From the NCBI GenBank assembly GCA_949752795.1, contig OX457060.1, positions 2,336,501 to 2,400,500 on the forward strand: 64,000 bases of DNA, in the 5' to 3' direction. The notes under the pieces are model-generated. The model was not told the DNA's origin, did not search any database, and saw nothing but the letters and a program-made list of their open reading frames with translations. Positions 22,201 to 33,240 of the stretch are shown one piece after another. How positions within the stretch are numbered: position 1 is the first letter of the stretch; each line of letters opens with the position of its first letter. A program made the position numbers and the translations under genes. Source of the stretch: Hyperoodon ampullatus (taxonomy: Eukaryota; Chordata; Mammalia; Artiodactyla; Ziphiidae).

Positions 22201-22835
22201 AGTGTCATGTACCAAAATGTTCATTGCAGCTCTATTTACAATAGCCAGGACATGGAAACAACATAAGTGTCCATCATCGGATGAATGGATAAAGAAGATG
22301 TGGCACATACATACAATGGAATATTACTCAGCCATAAAAAGAAATGAAATTGAGTTATTTGTAGTGAGGTGGATGGACCTAGAGTCTGTCATACAGAGTG
22401 AAGTAAGTCAGAAAGAGAAAGACAAATACCATATGCTAACACATATATATGGAATCTAAGAAAAAAAATATGTCATGAAGAACGCAGGGGTAAGACAGGA
22501 ATAAAGACACAGACCTACTAGAGAATGGACTTGAGGATATGAGGAGGATGAAGGGTAAGCTGTGACAAAGTGAGAGAGTGACATGGACATATATACTCTA
22601 CCAAACGTAAAATAGCTAGCTAGTAGGAAGCTGCCACATAGCACGGGGAGATCAGCTCGGTGCTTTGTGACCACCTAGAGGGGTGCGATAGGGAGGGTGG
22701 GAGGGAGGGAGACGCGAGGGGGAAGGGATATGGGAATATATGTGTGTGTGTGACTGATTCACTTTGTTATGAAGCAGAAACTAGCACACCATTGTAAAGC
22801 AATTATACTCCAATAAAGATTTAAAAAATGGAATC
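22201..22835 (+). mobile_element. Second, 5'-truncated L1, head-to-tail with the first
   Basis: Begins abruptly at a point matching about 21562 of the previous L1 (within ORF2), then the ORF2 end, the 3' UTR, a normal 'caattatactccaataaagattt' terminus with AATAAA at 22812-22817, and a short A tail. Between the two elements lie about 27 non-L1 bases (about 22161-22187) and an A-run (22188-22200). Its 3' UTR is A-rich where the first copy is G-rich, so this is a different insertion rather than a simple duplication. No target duplication could be defined. Confidence 0.93.
22202..22459 (+). pseudogene. L1 ORF2 C-terminal tail of the truncated L1
   Basis: An open stretch of about 85 residues corresponds to the last part of L1 ORF2 protein (readable landmarks [34 protein letters not shown] and a [10 protein letters not shown] stretch), ending at TAA 22457-22459. 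It lacks endonuclease, reverse transcriptase and Cys/His motif because of 5' truncation. The first methionine lies inside the original protein and is not a real start. No function expected. Confidence 0.9.
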
Positions 22836-23194
22836 TTGTGATCTATCACATGTAGCCTTTCTTGCTCTTTGAAAATTAATATATGGAAAATTCATGGTTG
22901 TAGCTGGATCTGAGCAAGATGTGTCTTCCAGGTTGATGTGGAGCCCCGAGCAACCACTGCCACCTGGTGGCAATGTTCCCTAATTACAAGAGAAGTATAT
23001 AAAAAGAGGGCAGCTTTCTTGCATGTGCGTTTGAAGCTAGAAAAAAAACGAACATTCTACCCCTAGGCAGGCAGATTCTATTAAAAACAGTAAGAGCAAA
23101 ATAATTAGATGCAGTCTGGAACATGTTCAAGTAAATGAGTTGTTTTTTTTTTTTTTTTACTACATATTCATCCATTAATTCATCAATTAATGTT
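22836..23194. other. Unique sequence after the L1 pair
   Basis: No gene recognised. Contains the perfect odd palindrome at 22958-22972 listed separately and a T-run at 23142-23158. Confidence 0.45.
22958..22972. promoter_or_regulatory. 15-bp palindrome, CTCF-core-like
   Basis: tgccacctggtggca is a perfect inverted repeat around a single centre base. It contains an E-box-like CACCTG and resembles the CTCF core (CCAC-YAG-KGGCA type) with a T where A is usual. It lies about 120 bp downstream of the truncated L1. This is a motif match only; binding is not shown. Confidence 0.3.
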
Positions 23195-23400
23195 TGGGTG
23201 AAAGAGAAGGAATATTTATGTAGTGCCTACTGTATGCCAGGCACTGTATTAAGTGCTTTACATATGTCACCTCATTTGCTTCTCAATATAAAACCCCAAA
23301 ATATTATTATTTTTTAACAGATGCCTAGAGGTTAACAGGCAAATCCACACACTCTAGAACTCACATGGTTACGATGTGAACTCGATTTTTCAGGCCCAAG
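23195..23400 (+). repeat. Ancient mammalian interspersed repeat
   Basis: Contains the order 'tagtgcctactgtatgccaggcactgtattaagtgctttacatatgtcacctcatttgc' and decayed 'taacagatgcctagaggttaacaggcaaatccaca'. This type of fossil recurs in the window (4595-4720, 12040-12200, 39540-39730, 56490-56630). Family not assigned. Confidence 0.65.
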
Positions 23401-24636
23401 ACCATACTTGTGTTCCTTGCCTCACTGACTCCTGATTCTGCAGCCTGCTGTGTGCTGATGGCATCAGTGCTCAGTGGGCACATTCCTGCTCTCACCATGT
23501 TGCTATTGGCTGGTGACTATTTCCCTGTTGTAGATATAATTACTGATTTGAGTTTCACCTAGAATTCTAGAATCTGTTTTTTTGTTGTTGGCTGTTCTGG
23601 CTGTGTTACCAGCTTCTGCTACCGTGAGGCAGAAGTAGATGGGACTGAGTTCTGGGGATGTGACAGGTTCTAAGTTGTGCTGGGGTACAAGGCAGAGGGG
23701 CGGGGCATGTCCTGAAAACGGCTCAGCCCGTGAACACCCAGGCACAAGTTTTAGGGCGCTTGATCCTGGGCCCCTGACTGAGTTGTGACCTCATGCCAGG
23801 CTGGCCTGAGTAGGATGACTAATGCAGTGGGCAGCCCCGGAGGGAGAGGCTGTGTCCTGGGATGGGGCCTGGCATAGGTGGGATGGTGATGAGTAATGGG
23901 ATCCATCCAGTATTTTTCCATGTCGCCACGACCAGACACCACCCAAAAAGGGAGCTCAACTCCACAGATGGTGGGACCTGTTTGTGTGGGGGTGAAAAAG
24001 CTTCTAGGTGACTCTGCTGTATGTCTTGGGCCACCCTTTGGTGACCAAACAAGTGAAAGGTTGAATGTGCTTCTGCTTTGTTGAGGATTCACTTGGGGTG
24101 GGTTTGGACTGACAGCTCATTGGGGACCCCGGGGCATCCCATCAGGAGGTCCTGGGGCAATGGCAAGGTGTGCTATTTCTTTCTTTATTACTCCTCTGTC
24201 TCTCCCTAAGAAATCTCTTTATCTCCACTTGGTGCCTCCCTTATTGCTTGAAACTCATTCTTTTTTGGATCAGTTATTTCTGTGCGTCTGTGTGCCTGTC
24301 TCCCAGGCAGCATGAGTCACTAGGGCACAGGGACTAGGTCTTACTGTTTCCCCATGGTGTGTGGCACAGGGCTTTGCCTATCGTAGACTATGCCGTGAGT
24401 GTTTGTGGTTCATCTAAAATCAGGGGCCCCCAATCCAGAAGCCAGCCGGGGACTTGCAGGGTTCAGAACCAGCTGAGGTTGCCTGGTGGGGGCCATGGGA
24501 ACAGGTGAGCCCACGACCCATCTGACTATATGGCCATTGCCTTGTCTTTTGGATTTTCATGTGATAATCCCCAATTTTTAAATGTTGGCAAAAATGTACT
24601 TTTTTCTTTCTACATTGGTGTGCAGGACAAATAAAA
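23401..24636. other. Unique sequence with possible L2 remnant
   Basis: No gene recognised; overlapping frames at 23503-24092 occur on opposite strands. Bases about 24190-24420 ('ctctgtctctccctaag... gggcacagggactaggtcttactgtttcccca... gtgtggcacagg') resemble a decayed L2 3' end. Confidence 0.4.
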
Positions 24637-24645
24637 TCAGTCTGG

Positions 24646-24872
24646 GGCTTCCCTGGTGGCGCAGTGGTTGAGAGTCCGCCTGCCAATGCAGGGGACATGG
24701 GTTCGTGCCCTGGTCCGGGAAGATCCCACATGCTGCGGAGCGGCTGGGCCCATGAGCCATGGCCGCTGAGCCTACGCGTCCAGAGCTTGTGCTCCACAAC
24801 GGGAGAGGCCACAACAGTGAGAGGCCCGCGTACCGCAAAAAAAATAACCAAAAAACAAACAAAAAAAAACCC
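24646..24872 (+). mobile_element. CHR-type SINE
   Basis: Forward SINE with intact head (A box TGGCGCAGTGG), full-length body and an impure A-tail (A-runs broken by cc and c to about 24872). Flanking duplication tcagtctgg at 24637-24645 and 24873-24881 (9 of 9). The tail impurities suggest it is older than the pure-tail copies. Confidence 0.95.
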
Positions 24873-24881
24873 TCAGTCTGG

Positions 24882-26024
24882 CTCTCAGATGCATTAAAAA
24901 CCTCTAAGTTAAAGCACCACAAAAAGCCTACGTATGCCCTTGTCCTTTACAAAATAGTTTCTCAGTGCTCATGCCTAATTAAATGGGCCTTGGCAATTGA
25001 ACTTCTTTCTTTCAGGTGAGTGTGTAAGGGTGTCCACTTCATGAGAAGGAAAAACTTTATGAAGTTGTTTGGGTCAGAAGCATAACAAACCAATAAAATG
25101 TATTTTATGAAGTTGGTGAGAAAGTGGTAATCTGGATGCTCTTTTACAGTGTGTAGAACTGATACACGTTGTAAATATCAGTTCCCTGACCACCCCCTTG
25201 GCCACTCCTTTGGTGACATATGTGAAGCCCCCCTCAAAGCTTCCGGCACAGGTACGGGCTTTAATGGCCCTGGTAACTTATGGCCCTCAGGCCCACTTCT
25301 GATCAGCTCATTATTGTGGTGACAGTCACCAGGCTGCTGAGTGCAGGTGTTATTAGGAAGACGGGGGGGTGGGGTTTGAACTGCAATGAGTTGCCCCATC
25401 TTGGGGCTCCCTCCAGGGCACAGGCCCCCTCCCTGGTCTCCCATGCTCTCAGAGCCCCCTTCTCTGGCTGCATCTCCCCGCACCTGCCAGGAGAGGGCGT
25501 GTGTGCCAAGAGGGGGCAGGACTCACTGGTGCTGCGGGGTGACTGGGGTTTCTGCGCCTCCTGGGGCCTCTTCCTGGTTTCTGGGACGATCTCTGATGCG
25601 AGCGGGGATCAGGATGTCTCTAAAACCCCATTACGTGCTCTGCCACCTTGGCCGTGTTCAGATCCAGCCTGGGCACCTCGGAGGAGTGGGCGGCCCGGCC
25701 CAGCAGCCTTCTCCCACGTGCTCCTAGCACTGCTGGTCCCTCGGGCTGCCTTTTGATGGAGGCTGCTTTTCAGGCGTATGTCAATGTGTGGGGGTGTGGC
25801 TGGGGGCAATGCTGAGCCCAGGGGTTTTGCTTCCTAGGGAACCTGGACAGGCTTGCAGGCAGTGGGAGGAGATGTTCCTGAAAGGAGGCAGGGGCAACTC
25901 TAGCTTAAAGAGCTCTCCTCTCCTTATTTCTCTATTTGATTGATTGAAAAAGCTGACTCTTTGGAGTGGGCACCTTCTCACTGGAAAGAGAGACTGAGTC
26001 TGGGAGGAGCGTGTGTGGGGTGTT
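24882..26024. other. Unique sequence, GC-rich in part
   Basis: No gene recognised. 25200-25760 is GC-rich and open in several overlapping frames on both strands (25280-25756, 25386-25727, 25178-25483), which is expected of composition rather than coding. Confidence 0.45.
25506..25519 (+). promoter_or_regulatory. CTCF-like motif candidate
   Basis: ccaagagggggcag matches the 14-base CTCF core pattern at 12 of 14 positions (mismatches at positions 4 and 5). Motif match only. Confidence 0.25.
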
Positions 26025-26200
26025 GGGCACTCGTGCATCTGAATCCTGCTCTGCTGCAAGCTTTCTGTGTGGCCTTGGGCCAATGAGTCCTCAGTCTCCT
26101 CCTCTATAACATGGGTTTAATAAAATCTTCTTTTTAGGCTTAAATGAGGGAATTTGAGATGCTTATCCGAGTGTCTGGCATTGTGTATGGACTGATTTAA
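26025..26200 (+). repeat. MIR SINE fossil
   Basis: Order of motifs typical of MIR: 'atcctgctctgctgcaagctttctgtgtggccttgggccaatgag', 'cctcagtctcctcctctataacatggg' and 'taaatgagggaatttgagatgcttatccgagtgtctggca'. Confidence 0.75.
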
Positions 26201-26520
26201 ATTCTCTTATTTGCTTATTTATTTGGGCGTCCACCTCTCAGGGTCTCTCTCATTCTTTATATCTTGCTGAGCTTATCTGCAGGGATTTTGAGAGCTGGGG
26301 TGAGAATAAAATAAGAGGATGTTGTGGACATCACCACATATCATTAGGGTGGGCTCCTAAGTGACCTCTCTGATCTGAGCCTCACTCCCCCATACCACAC
26401 CATCTGGAGCCCACCCTGTCATGGCTCACTGCATCCAGGAGCCGTGCCACCTCCGTACCAGAAGACCCTTCTGAAGGCACTGATTGGAAAGACCAGTTAT
26501 TCTAATTTAGAAACAAAATC
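26201..26520. other. Unique sequence, no gene recognised
   Basis: No gene or repeat recognised between the MIR and the older SINE. Confidence 0.45.
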
Positions 26521-26620
26521 TGGGAGTCCCCTGGCAGTCCAGTGGTTAGGACTCGACACTCACTGCCATGGCCTGAGTTCAATCCCTAGTCAGGCAACTA
26601 AGATCCCGCAAGCTGCTTGC
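26521..26620 (+). mobile_element. Truncated older CHR-family SINE
   Basis: Forward, about 100 bp. The head 'gggagtcccctggcagtccagtggtta' and 'ttcaatccctagtcaggcaactaagatcccgcaagctgc' match the tRNA-related part of older CHR-family SINEs with decay. The body and tail are missing. Confidence 0.85.
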
Positions 26621-26639
26621 TTTTCATGGGCCTCCTTAG

Positions 26640-26850
26640 TTGTTACCTGCAGCTGACTCTTCCAACCTCACCCTCTAGGTCCTCCAGTCAGACAGCTGAC
26701 TCTTCGTTAGACATGGCTTTCCTGGCTGCACACTTTCGGCTGTTCAGTTCTCTCTGCCTGTAGGGCCTTCCCCACTGTCTCCATCTTTTACTATCCCACA
26801 CACCCTTCACAGGCTGCTTGAATTGGTGCCCTGATCCTCTCCTTTATGCT
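26640..26850 (+). repeat. L2-like fossil
   Basis: 'cctggctgcacactttcggctgttcagttctctctgcctgtagggccttccccactgtctcc' recalls the L2 'tgctgttccctctgcctgg' segment. Highly diverged. Confidence 0.4.
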
Positions 26851-27019
26851 GCTAATGTTGTATCTGTTGTAGCTATAGATGTTATAAACTCAACAACACA
26901 GTGTTACAATGATTATATAATCTTATGCTTTTTAAAGATGCTAAGAGAAGACACAAGGAAAATATATTTATAGGGTCTTATATTAACCCACATATTTACC
27001 ATTTCCAGTACTTTCTATT
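26851..27019. other. AT-rich unique sequence
   Basis: AT-rich, no recognised feature. Confidence 0.4.
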
Positions 27020-28230
27020 TCTTCTTCCATGTTACTTCTGTGTCATTTCCTTCAATCCTGAATGACGTCCTTTACTATTTTTTTGTGAGTCAGGTTTTCC
27101 AGCAATGAATTCTCTCTGTCTTTGTCTGGGAATGTCTTTATTCTGCCTTTGGTTTTTATAGGATAGTTTGGCTGGATATAGAATTCTTGCTTGACAGTTT
27201 TTTTGTCTTTTTTTTTTTTTTTGGCCAAAGTGTGGGATCTTAGTTCCCCAACCAGGAATTAAACCCGCACCCACTGTTTTGGAAATGCAGAGTCTTAACT
27301 CCTGGACCACCAGAGAAGTCTGACAGTTGTTTTTTTGTTTTTCTTTTGACACTTTGAATATATCATTCCACTGCCTTTGGGCTTCCATTGTTTCAGAAAA
27401 GAATCAGGAGTTAACCATATCGATGTTCCTCTGTATACGATAAATCATTTTTCTATTGCTTCTTTTGTATTCAGAATGTTCTTTTTGCCTTTTAAATGTT
27501 TGACTATGATTTATCTATGTGTGAGTCTCTTTATACTTATCCTACTGTGGGTTCATTGAGCTTCCTAACTGTGTATAGATCGATGTTTTTCATCAAATTC
27601 AAAAAAGTTTTAAGCCATTATGTTTCAAATTTTTTCTGTTCTTTTTTCTCCTCTTCCTCTGGAATCCTCATCAAATGCATATTTGTGTGCTTGATGTTAT
27701 CTAAAAGATTTCTGTGGTTCTGTTGCTTTTTTCTTTAATCTTCTTTCTGTGTTCTTCAGATATTATAATTTCCATTGATCTATCTTCAAGTTCACTGATT
27801 TTCTTCCTTTTTCCAACTTGAAGAATCTTCTGTCAAGCTCCTCTAGGAAGTTTCTCATTTCAGTTATTGCATTTTTCATCTCCAGAATTTCCATTTGATT
27901 CATTCTTTATAATTTCTGTCTCCTTAGTGAAAATACCTGTTTGTTGATTCATTGTTTTCACACTTCTCTAAATGTTTCAACATGATTTACTTTATTTTTG
28001 AACATATTTATAATAACTACTTTGAAGTCTTTTTCTGCTGAAGCTGTTGGGGGACTACTTTTTTTCTTGACTATGGGTTACACTTTCCTATTTTTGGGGG
28101 ATGTGTCATAATTTTTTTTATTGAAAACTGAACATTTAAGATAATATATTGTAGTATCTCTGGTTCTTCTTTCTTTTCCCCTAAAGTCTGCTGTTACTGT
28201 TTTTGATTTTGTATTTGTTTTGTTACTTGC
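27020..28230 (-). mobile_element. Ancient L1M-type LINE fragment
   Basis: T-rich strand of an old L1. Landmarks: 'ggatagtttggctggatatagaattc', 'ttccactgcctttgggcttccattgtttcagaaaagaa', 'gtttgactatgatttatctatgtgtg', 'catcaaattcaaaaaagttttaagccattatgtttc', 'ttattataatttccattgatctatcttcaagttcactga', 'tttcagttattgcatttttcatctccagaatttccatttg'. These match a non-ORF2 part of old mammalian L1s. It is interrupted by an older SINE at 27200-27320. No open frame of meaning. Confidence 0.75.
27200..27320 (-). mobile_element. Older CHR-family SINE nested in ancient L1
   Basis: Reverse partial SINE: T-rich tail, then 'ttggccaaagtgtgggatcttagttccccaaccagg' and 'ggaccaccagagaagtc'. The 8-bp sequence tgacagtt flanks it at 27192-27199 and 27321-27328, consistent with a target duplication inside the ancient L1. 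Confidence 0.88.
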
Positions 28231-29239
28231 CTGGGTTAAATCTGTAAAATCTGTCTCCCCTGGGGTGTGTGGCCACTGATGTGTTGGTTCAGTTTTTATT
28301 TTTAAATTTTTGTTTTTATGTTTATGTCTTGCTTCCTAGGGGTAACTCCTCTGTCTGTGTAGCTTAGTAGTCTTCCAGTGATTAGACAGAAGTTGTGCTC
28401 AAACTCATTGAGCCAGTCCATCTTCCATTCTCTGCTGACTGATCTGTGTGTGGGTAAAAATGGTCCAAGTTCAGGCCATTTTGAAACCTACTCCAGCTTT
28501 GAATTTTCAGTGGGACCTTTTGCTTCTCCTCTGAACAAGCACAGTCTTAGGGCTAGTGTGTAGATATCTTGGGTTCTCTCTGATCTTCACTGGACATGTG
28601 TGCAACCTAAGCCAGGGGTATACTTGCCCCAACCATGACCACAGCCTTGCCTGCTGAGATCCTCACTTCTACTGACAATGCTGCTGGACCTGGGCATCAC
28701 CAATCACCCCAAATCCCAAGTCCTCTTTGACCCCACAGCTCTGCCCTTCTCATGTCATTTCCTTCCCTGGAAGAACCTCCTTATCAACCCAGCTGGGGGG
28801 AGGGTGGAAGAGGAGGGGGCAGCTCCAGGCAAGAATACCACAGAGTTCTTACCCAAAGTTCAGCCTCTGAGACATAAACACTTCTCAGATTGTCTTTGGT
28901 AAATTTTCAGAGTGCTGAGATGGTTGTTTTTGTCACTTTTGCCCAGCTTTATAGTTGCTTTTTAAAAAATAGGTTTTGCTGACCTCCTTTCTCTGCTCAG
29001 CCGTGGGTCTCTACTGGGTTGCATATTTCTTTTAATGTAATCAGCTTTTTCCTGGCTTCAGAGTCACTGGACAGCTTGGGTTACCTTCCCTACTTACCCA
29101 AGAGCTCCATCTGAATCCACTTTGGATTCGTCTGTGGATCCTCAATGAGTGGCATCTTACCTGGCACACAGCAGGTGGCCAGCACATGTTTGTTGCTCTT
29201 ATGATCTTAAAGATGGCTGATAGACGGGGTGATCCATGT
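28231..29239. other. Unique or highly decayed sequence
   Basis: May include the continuation of the ancient L1 to about 28400, but the match becomes unclear. No gene recognised; the forward frame at 28678-28902 has no domain features. Confidence 0.4.
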
Positions 29240-29440
29240 GAACATTGGATGTGGACTCAGACAGACCTGGCTTTTGTTCTCAAGTAAAAAACTGAGAACT
29301 TTACTGCTCCTTAGTTTCTCATCTGTAAAATGTCAAAAAATAAAACTCACTTCTTGTGGTAGTTATGTGAGTTAAATAAGAGAGAGTGTAGAAGTCATCT
29401 AGAACAATCCCAGCATGGAGTAGTGCTTTGTAACTATTAA
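29240..29440 (+). repeat. MIR SINE fossil
   Basis: 'ggatgtggactcagacagacctggctt', 'ctgctccttagtttctcatctgtaaaatgtc', 'gtggtagttatgtgagttaaataag' and 'agtagtgctttgtaactatta' follow the MIR order. Confidence 0.8.
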
Positions 29441-29506
29441 TTTCATTTCTTCTCCTAAGATGTGGGGTTGATGAAGATAATATGCCTTCGGTAATCTGGC
29501 TTATTC

Positions 29507-29545
29507 ATCCATCCATCCATCCATTCATCCATCCAGCTGTCCATC
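29507..29545. repeat. (CCAT)n short tandem repeat
   Basis: About nine CATC/CCAT units, two of them altered, within 'ttattcatccatccatcc...'. Confidence 0.85.
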
Positions 29546-31394
29546 TATCTTTCTCCAGATGCAGAGATAAATGAGACAGGGGATGTGCTCTGGAGAAACA
29601 CCTCTAATGGAGAAGACAGACACAAAAATAGATAATCTACAATCCTGTGGACAAGAGGTAAGGCAGGTATGAGTGAAGAGCTGCAGGTAAAGAGGCCAAA
29701 GGAGTGACATTGGGGTGGCAATCTCGTGTCCATGCCCCTTTGCTGTGGCTTTGAGGCTCTCTGGTTAGGGGCAGGGAACTGAGGTGGGTAGAGACAAGAC
29801 CACCTAGCACTTTCTTCCTCCCATACCATCCCAAGGGAGATAACCCAGCAGACCTCAGGCTGCAGCAGTCTTATATATGCTCACACTGCCTCTGTAGGAG
29901 GTACAATTTTACTTTTCCTGCCAAGACACTCATCATTTCTATCCACTGTTTTACTGCAAAGCATTAATGTATCATGGTTTTTCGTGGCGTCCAGGAGTGC
30001 CTAGCAAGCTCTCACTCTTTTTGTCACAGAGGAGGCACCCTTGCCTCTGTTAGGTGACTGGGACTACTTCCCCCTCCCCTGCCCTCCCACCCCAAGCATG
30101 CCCATACTTAGGAGATGGAGACTTTTGTGCACAGGTCGGACAGAAGACTGTGGTCATTTCACATCTGCAGAGGGTCTTCTGAGGTGGCCACATCCTTGGG
30201 GAAGTGGGACTGCCAACCTGCACCCCAGACTTGCATTTCCTTCTCTGCTTCAGGCATTTCCTCTTTTCGGGGGCCCACAGGCAGGAGGGCAAGGAGCAGT
30301 GGACAGGTTTTCTCTGGGTCTCTTCGCCAGGCACTGTGGCCCCTGCCATGCTAAGCCAGCAACAGTTTTTCTCTGCAAACACAGGCCTGTTTAGAAGCTC
30401 AGTGCCGAGTGTTGCGTCTGAATAGAAGGCCATTATGAAATGGTTCACGGCTTGCATGTTGCGAGCTGCCAGGGCAGGGCTCCGGGGCCCCGTTCAGGGG
30501 AATATTAGTGCAGCCCAGCGCTGCCCTGCCTGCCCATCACGCTGCCTTTGAGAGCCCTTCTGAGCCCTCCACTGCTCCCTGCACGCACGGCATCGGGAGC
30601 ATCGCCCCAGAGCTCCTTGCCGGCCCTGGGAACTTTATAGCCCATGTTTACTATTCATTGTTGTTTGCACAGTACATCTTGTGTGATGCCTGTTCAGTGA
30701 AAAATGGTTCTTTCCCTGTCTGCTCCATGGAGTTACTTGAAAACCTGCTCCTGGCTGAGGGCAGGGGCTTTCCTGTTTGCGGAGAGGATGCTTACCTTTT
30801 CGGGCGGTGTTTGGGGGAGGAAAGGTTAAGGGCAGACAGGGGAGGCAGGCTGAGGGCTCTGGTGGGCCACTCCCCAGTCCGTTTTGGAAGTTGAAACTGA
30901 AACCTCTGGGTATTTACCCAGCCAAGTCACCTGGATGAGGAATGGGCCAGGAGGGTCATGTGACGGGAGTTGAGGCGAGCACAAAAGAATCCATTTATTA
31001 TCCTGGCAGGAAATTTGTTCTTTTGGATTCTGGAGCTGCAGACATAATGATTTCATTTCCTTCAGGGGAGGGAGATTAATGGCCCTTCCCCGGACCCGTG
31101 TGGATTGCTGTTTCCTGCATTTCCCCGGGTGTTGTCAGCTCCAGTTTGCTGGGGTCAGGGGGCATGTGCCAGTTCACGCTGATTAAGGGAACGTGGCCTT
31201 CCCTGTGGAAGGCTCCAGGATACCCGGAGGTGACCCAGGTTAAAACACACACGTCATGGAAAAACACATCCCAGACGGAGAGAGGCTGTCCCCGGAGCCT
31301 CTGTGAGCTGCCAGCAGAAGTGGCAGGAGGCTGGGTCCCCTCCTGCTTCGGATGTAGCCACTCATCCTACGAGCAGGCTAGAGTGGTAACTGCC
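29546..31394. other. Unique sequence, no gene recognised
   Basis: Frames at 30041-30457 and 30508-30894 were examined: they overlap on opposite strands and lack domain or signal features. Bases about 30590-30720 include a low-GC block with 'tgtttactattcattgttgtttgcac', with forkhead-like motifs, standing out from GC-rich flanks; it could be regulatory. Confidence 0.4.
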
Positions 31395-31575
31395 CAGGAG
31401 ACAGCTGGGACCAGGACCCCACCAGTGCTGCCGCTCACCCGTTAGCTGGGTGACGGGGAGCAAGGTACCCAACCTCACCGAGCCCGGCTTTCCTCATCTG
31501 TAAAACGTGGAGATTGCACTTACATCACCAGGCCTTGCTTGGGAGGATAATTGAGAGCTGTGCTGAAGTGCTTTA
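31395..31575 (+). repeat. MIR SINE fossil
   Basis: 'gctgccgctcacccgttagctgggtgacggggagcaaggtacccaacctc', 'ctttcctcatctgtaaaacgtggagattgcacttacatcacc' and 'gaggataattgagagctgtgctgaagtgcttta' match MIR in order. Confidence 0.8.
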
Positions 31576-33240
31576 AAACCAGAGTCTTTCGCAGGAGGGG
31601 TGGCCTCCTGGGGCCCCTCTGGACTCCTGATGGCTGCAGGGAGGACCACTCCTGATGCTGTATCAGCTTGTCTAGAGGACGAGATGAGCTGGGTGGACCG
31701 AGGCTTGTGGTCTGCCCTGAGACGAGGAGGTTGAGAAGAAGGCAGGACAAGGGAACCAGAAGGACCTCGCCTGGGTGTTCCTCCCAGGGGTGTCCCTGGG
31801 TGACCCAGGTGGCCATTGCAACCTGGCCCCAGTGTTTCATATTGTGTGTAGCAGACATCCCATATGGGGAGTCAGATTCTGTGTCTGGATAAGGATCAGT
31901 GTTATGTTAAAAAAAACAAAACAAAACCATTTTCCACTGTGGCCTGGAGACATTGTACCACACTGAGCAAAGATTGTTGTCAGGCTCTGGCTTGTGAGGC
32001 ACTGGGCCTCCTCCCACTGAGCTTGGCTGTTTGCTCGTTGAGTACCTTTCATTAAACAAAACTTTTGCTTTCCAGAGAGATGCAGAGGTGATTTATTTGG
32101 AGAAATTTGTGTATTTCCCTTCCCTCAGTTTCCCATCTATGTCTGCCCTCAACCCCGGTAGCACACCTGTCATGGAGAATAGTGAGTTTCTTCGTCTCTG
32201 CATAAAGAGATGTCAGATTGAATGGCATGAAATTAAGCTGAGTTAAATTGATAGAGCTGTTGAACACAGAAATGTGTGACCAGGACGAGGGGTTGTCTGT
32301 TTCCGGGGGACCTCGGGAACAGGATGAGGCTCCCAGCAGCGGGTGGTTCCCGGAAGTCTTCCTGAAGGCAGGGGCATGTCTCGACAAAGCATTACTAAAC
32401 ATAAGTTAAATATGGATAACAGAGCAATTTTCATACACATTTTACTTTTAATATGTTTACACTGTTGTTAATTATCTCTCTAAGTGGAGAAAATAGGAAC
32501 TGTAGCATATTGAACAAAGATTGCTGATTAGGATAATAAAATGGAAATTTAAATCAAGACGATAACTTTAAGTTAAAGGAGATTTTCTCCTAGGCTGCTG
32601 GAGCTTTCATCTTTATTAAACTCCCCATTTATTGTCACCATTCCATTCATCACCAGCATTAGATTAATATTGACAATTTAAAATAGAAATAACTTTTTCT
32701 TGCCATTATGATGCTGATACAATAATGGTGCTAGAGGCTTTGAGGAAACCGTCACAAGCTGTCACACTTCCCTTCCCTGCTGCAGTCGGCTGCCACTCTC
32801 CAACCCAAACCTCAAAGCACCGGCCACTCGGCAGGGAGGCTTTTCTCATGGGAAACTCCTCCACGATCCGTGACCCCCAAAGTCTTGTGTGTTCTTCCTT
32901 GAGAAAGCAGAAAGCCTTTGGTGGCTTGAGGTTGTCTCTTCAAGGTAGAAGCGTGTCCAGGAGTCACAGGCCTCTATTTTTCAATCCAATACGAGACGTA
33001 GCTGTTGAATATCTATCAGCAAGGTACTGGGCAGAGGCCAAAAGAGGCAACACTCAGCCCTGCCCTGTGGAGGCCACAACGTGCACAAGGCTGGAGACGT
33101 GGGTCTGTGATGAACGGTGCAGACAGAAGCACCCAGAGGGTAAACAGAGCTGGCCTGATGACCACACTCGGAGAACCACTGATTTAGACTAAGACTGCTA
33201 TGAAGAAACCAGGGGGGCTTCATGGAGAAGGGTCCCTTCG
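31576..33240. other. Unique sequence with AT-rich candidate conserved block
   Basis: No gene recognised. 32400-32720 is an AT-rich block with several TAAT/ATTA homeodomain-type cores and no resemblance to the repeats in this window, flanked by GC-rich DNA; it is a candidate conserved non-coding element. The 155-residue forward frame at 32725-33192 has no recognised domain. Confidence 0.4.
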
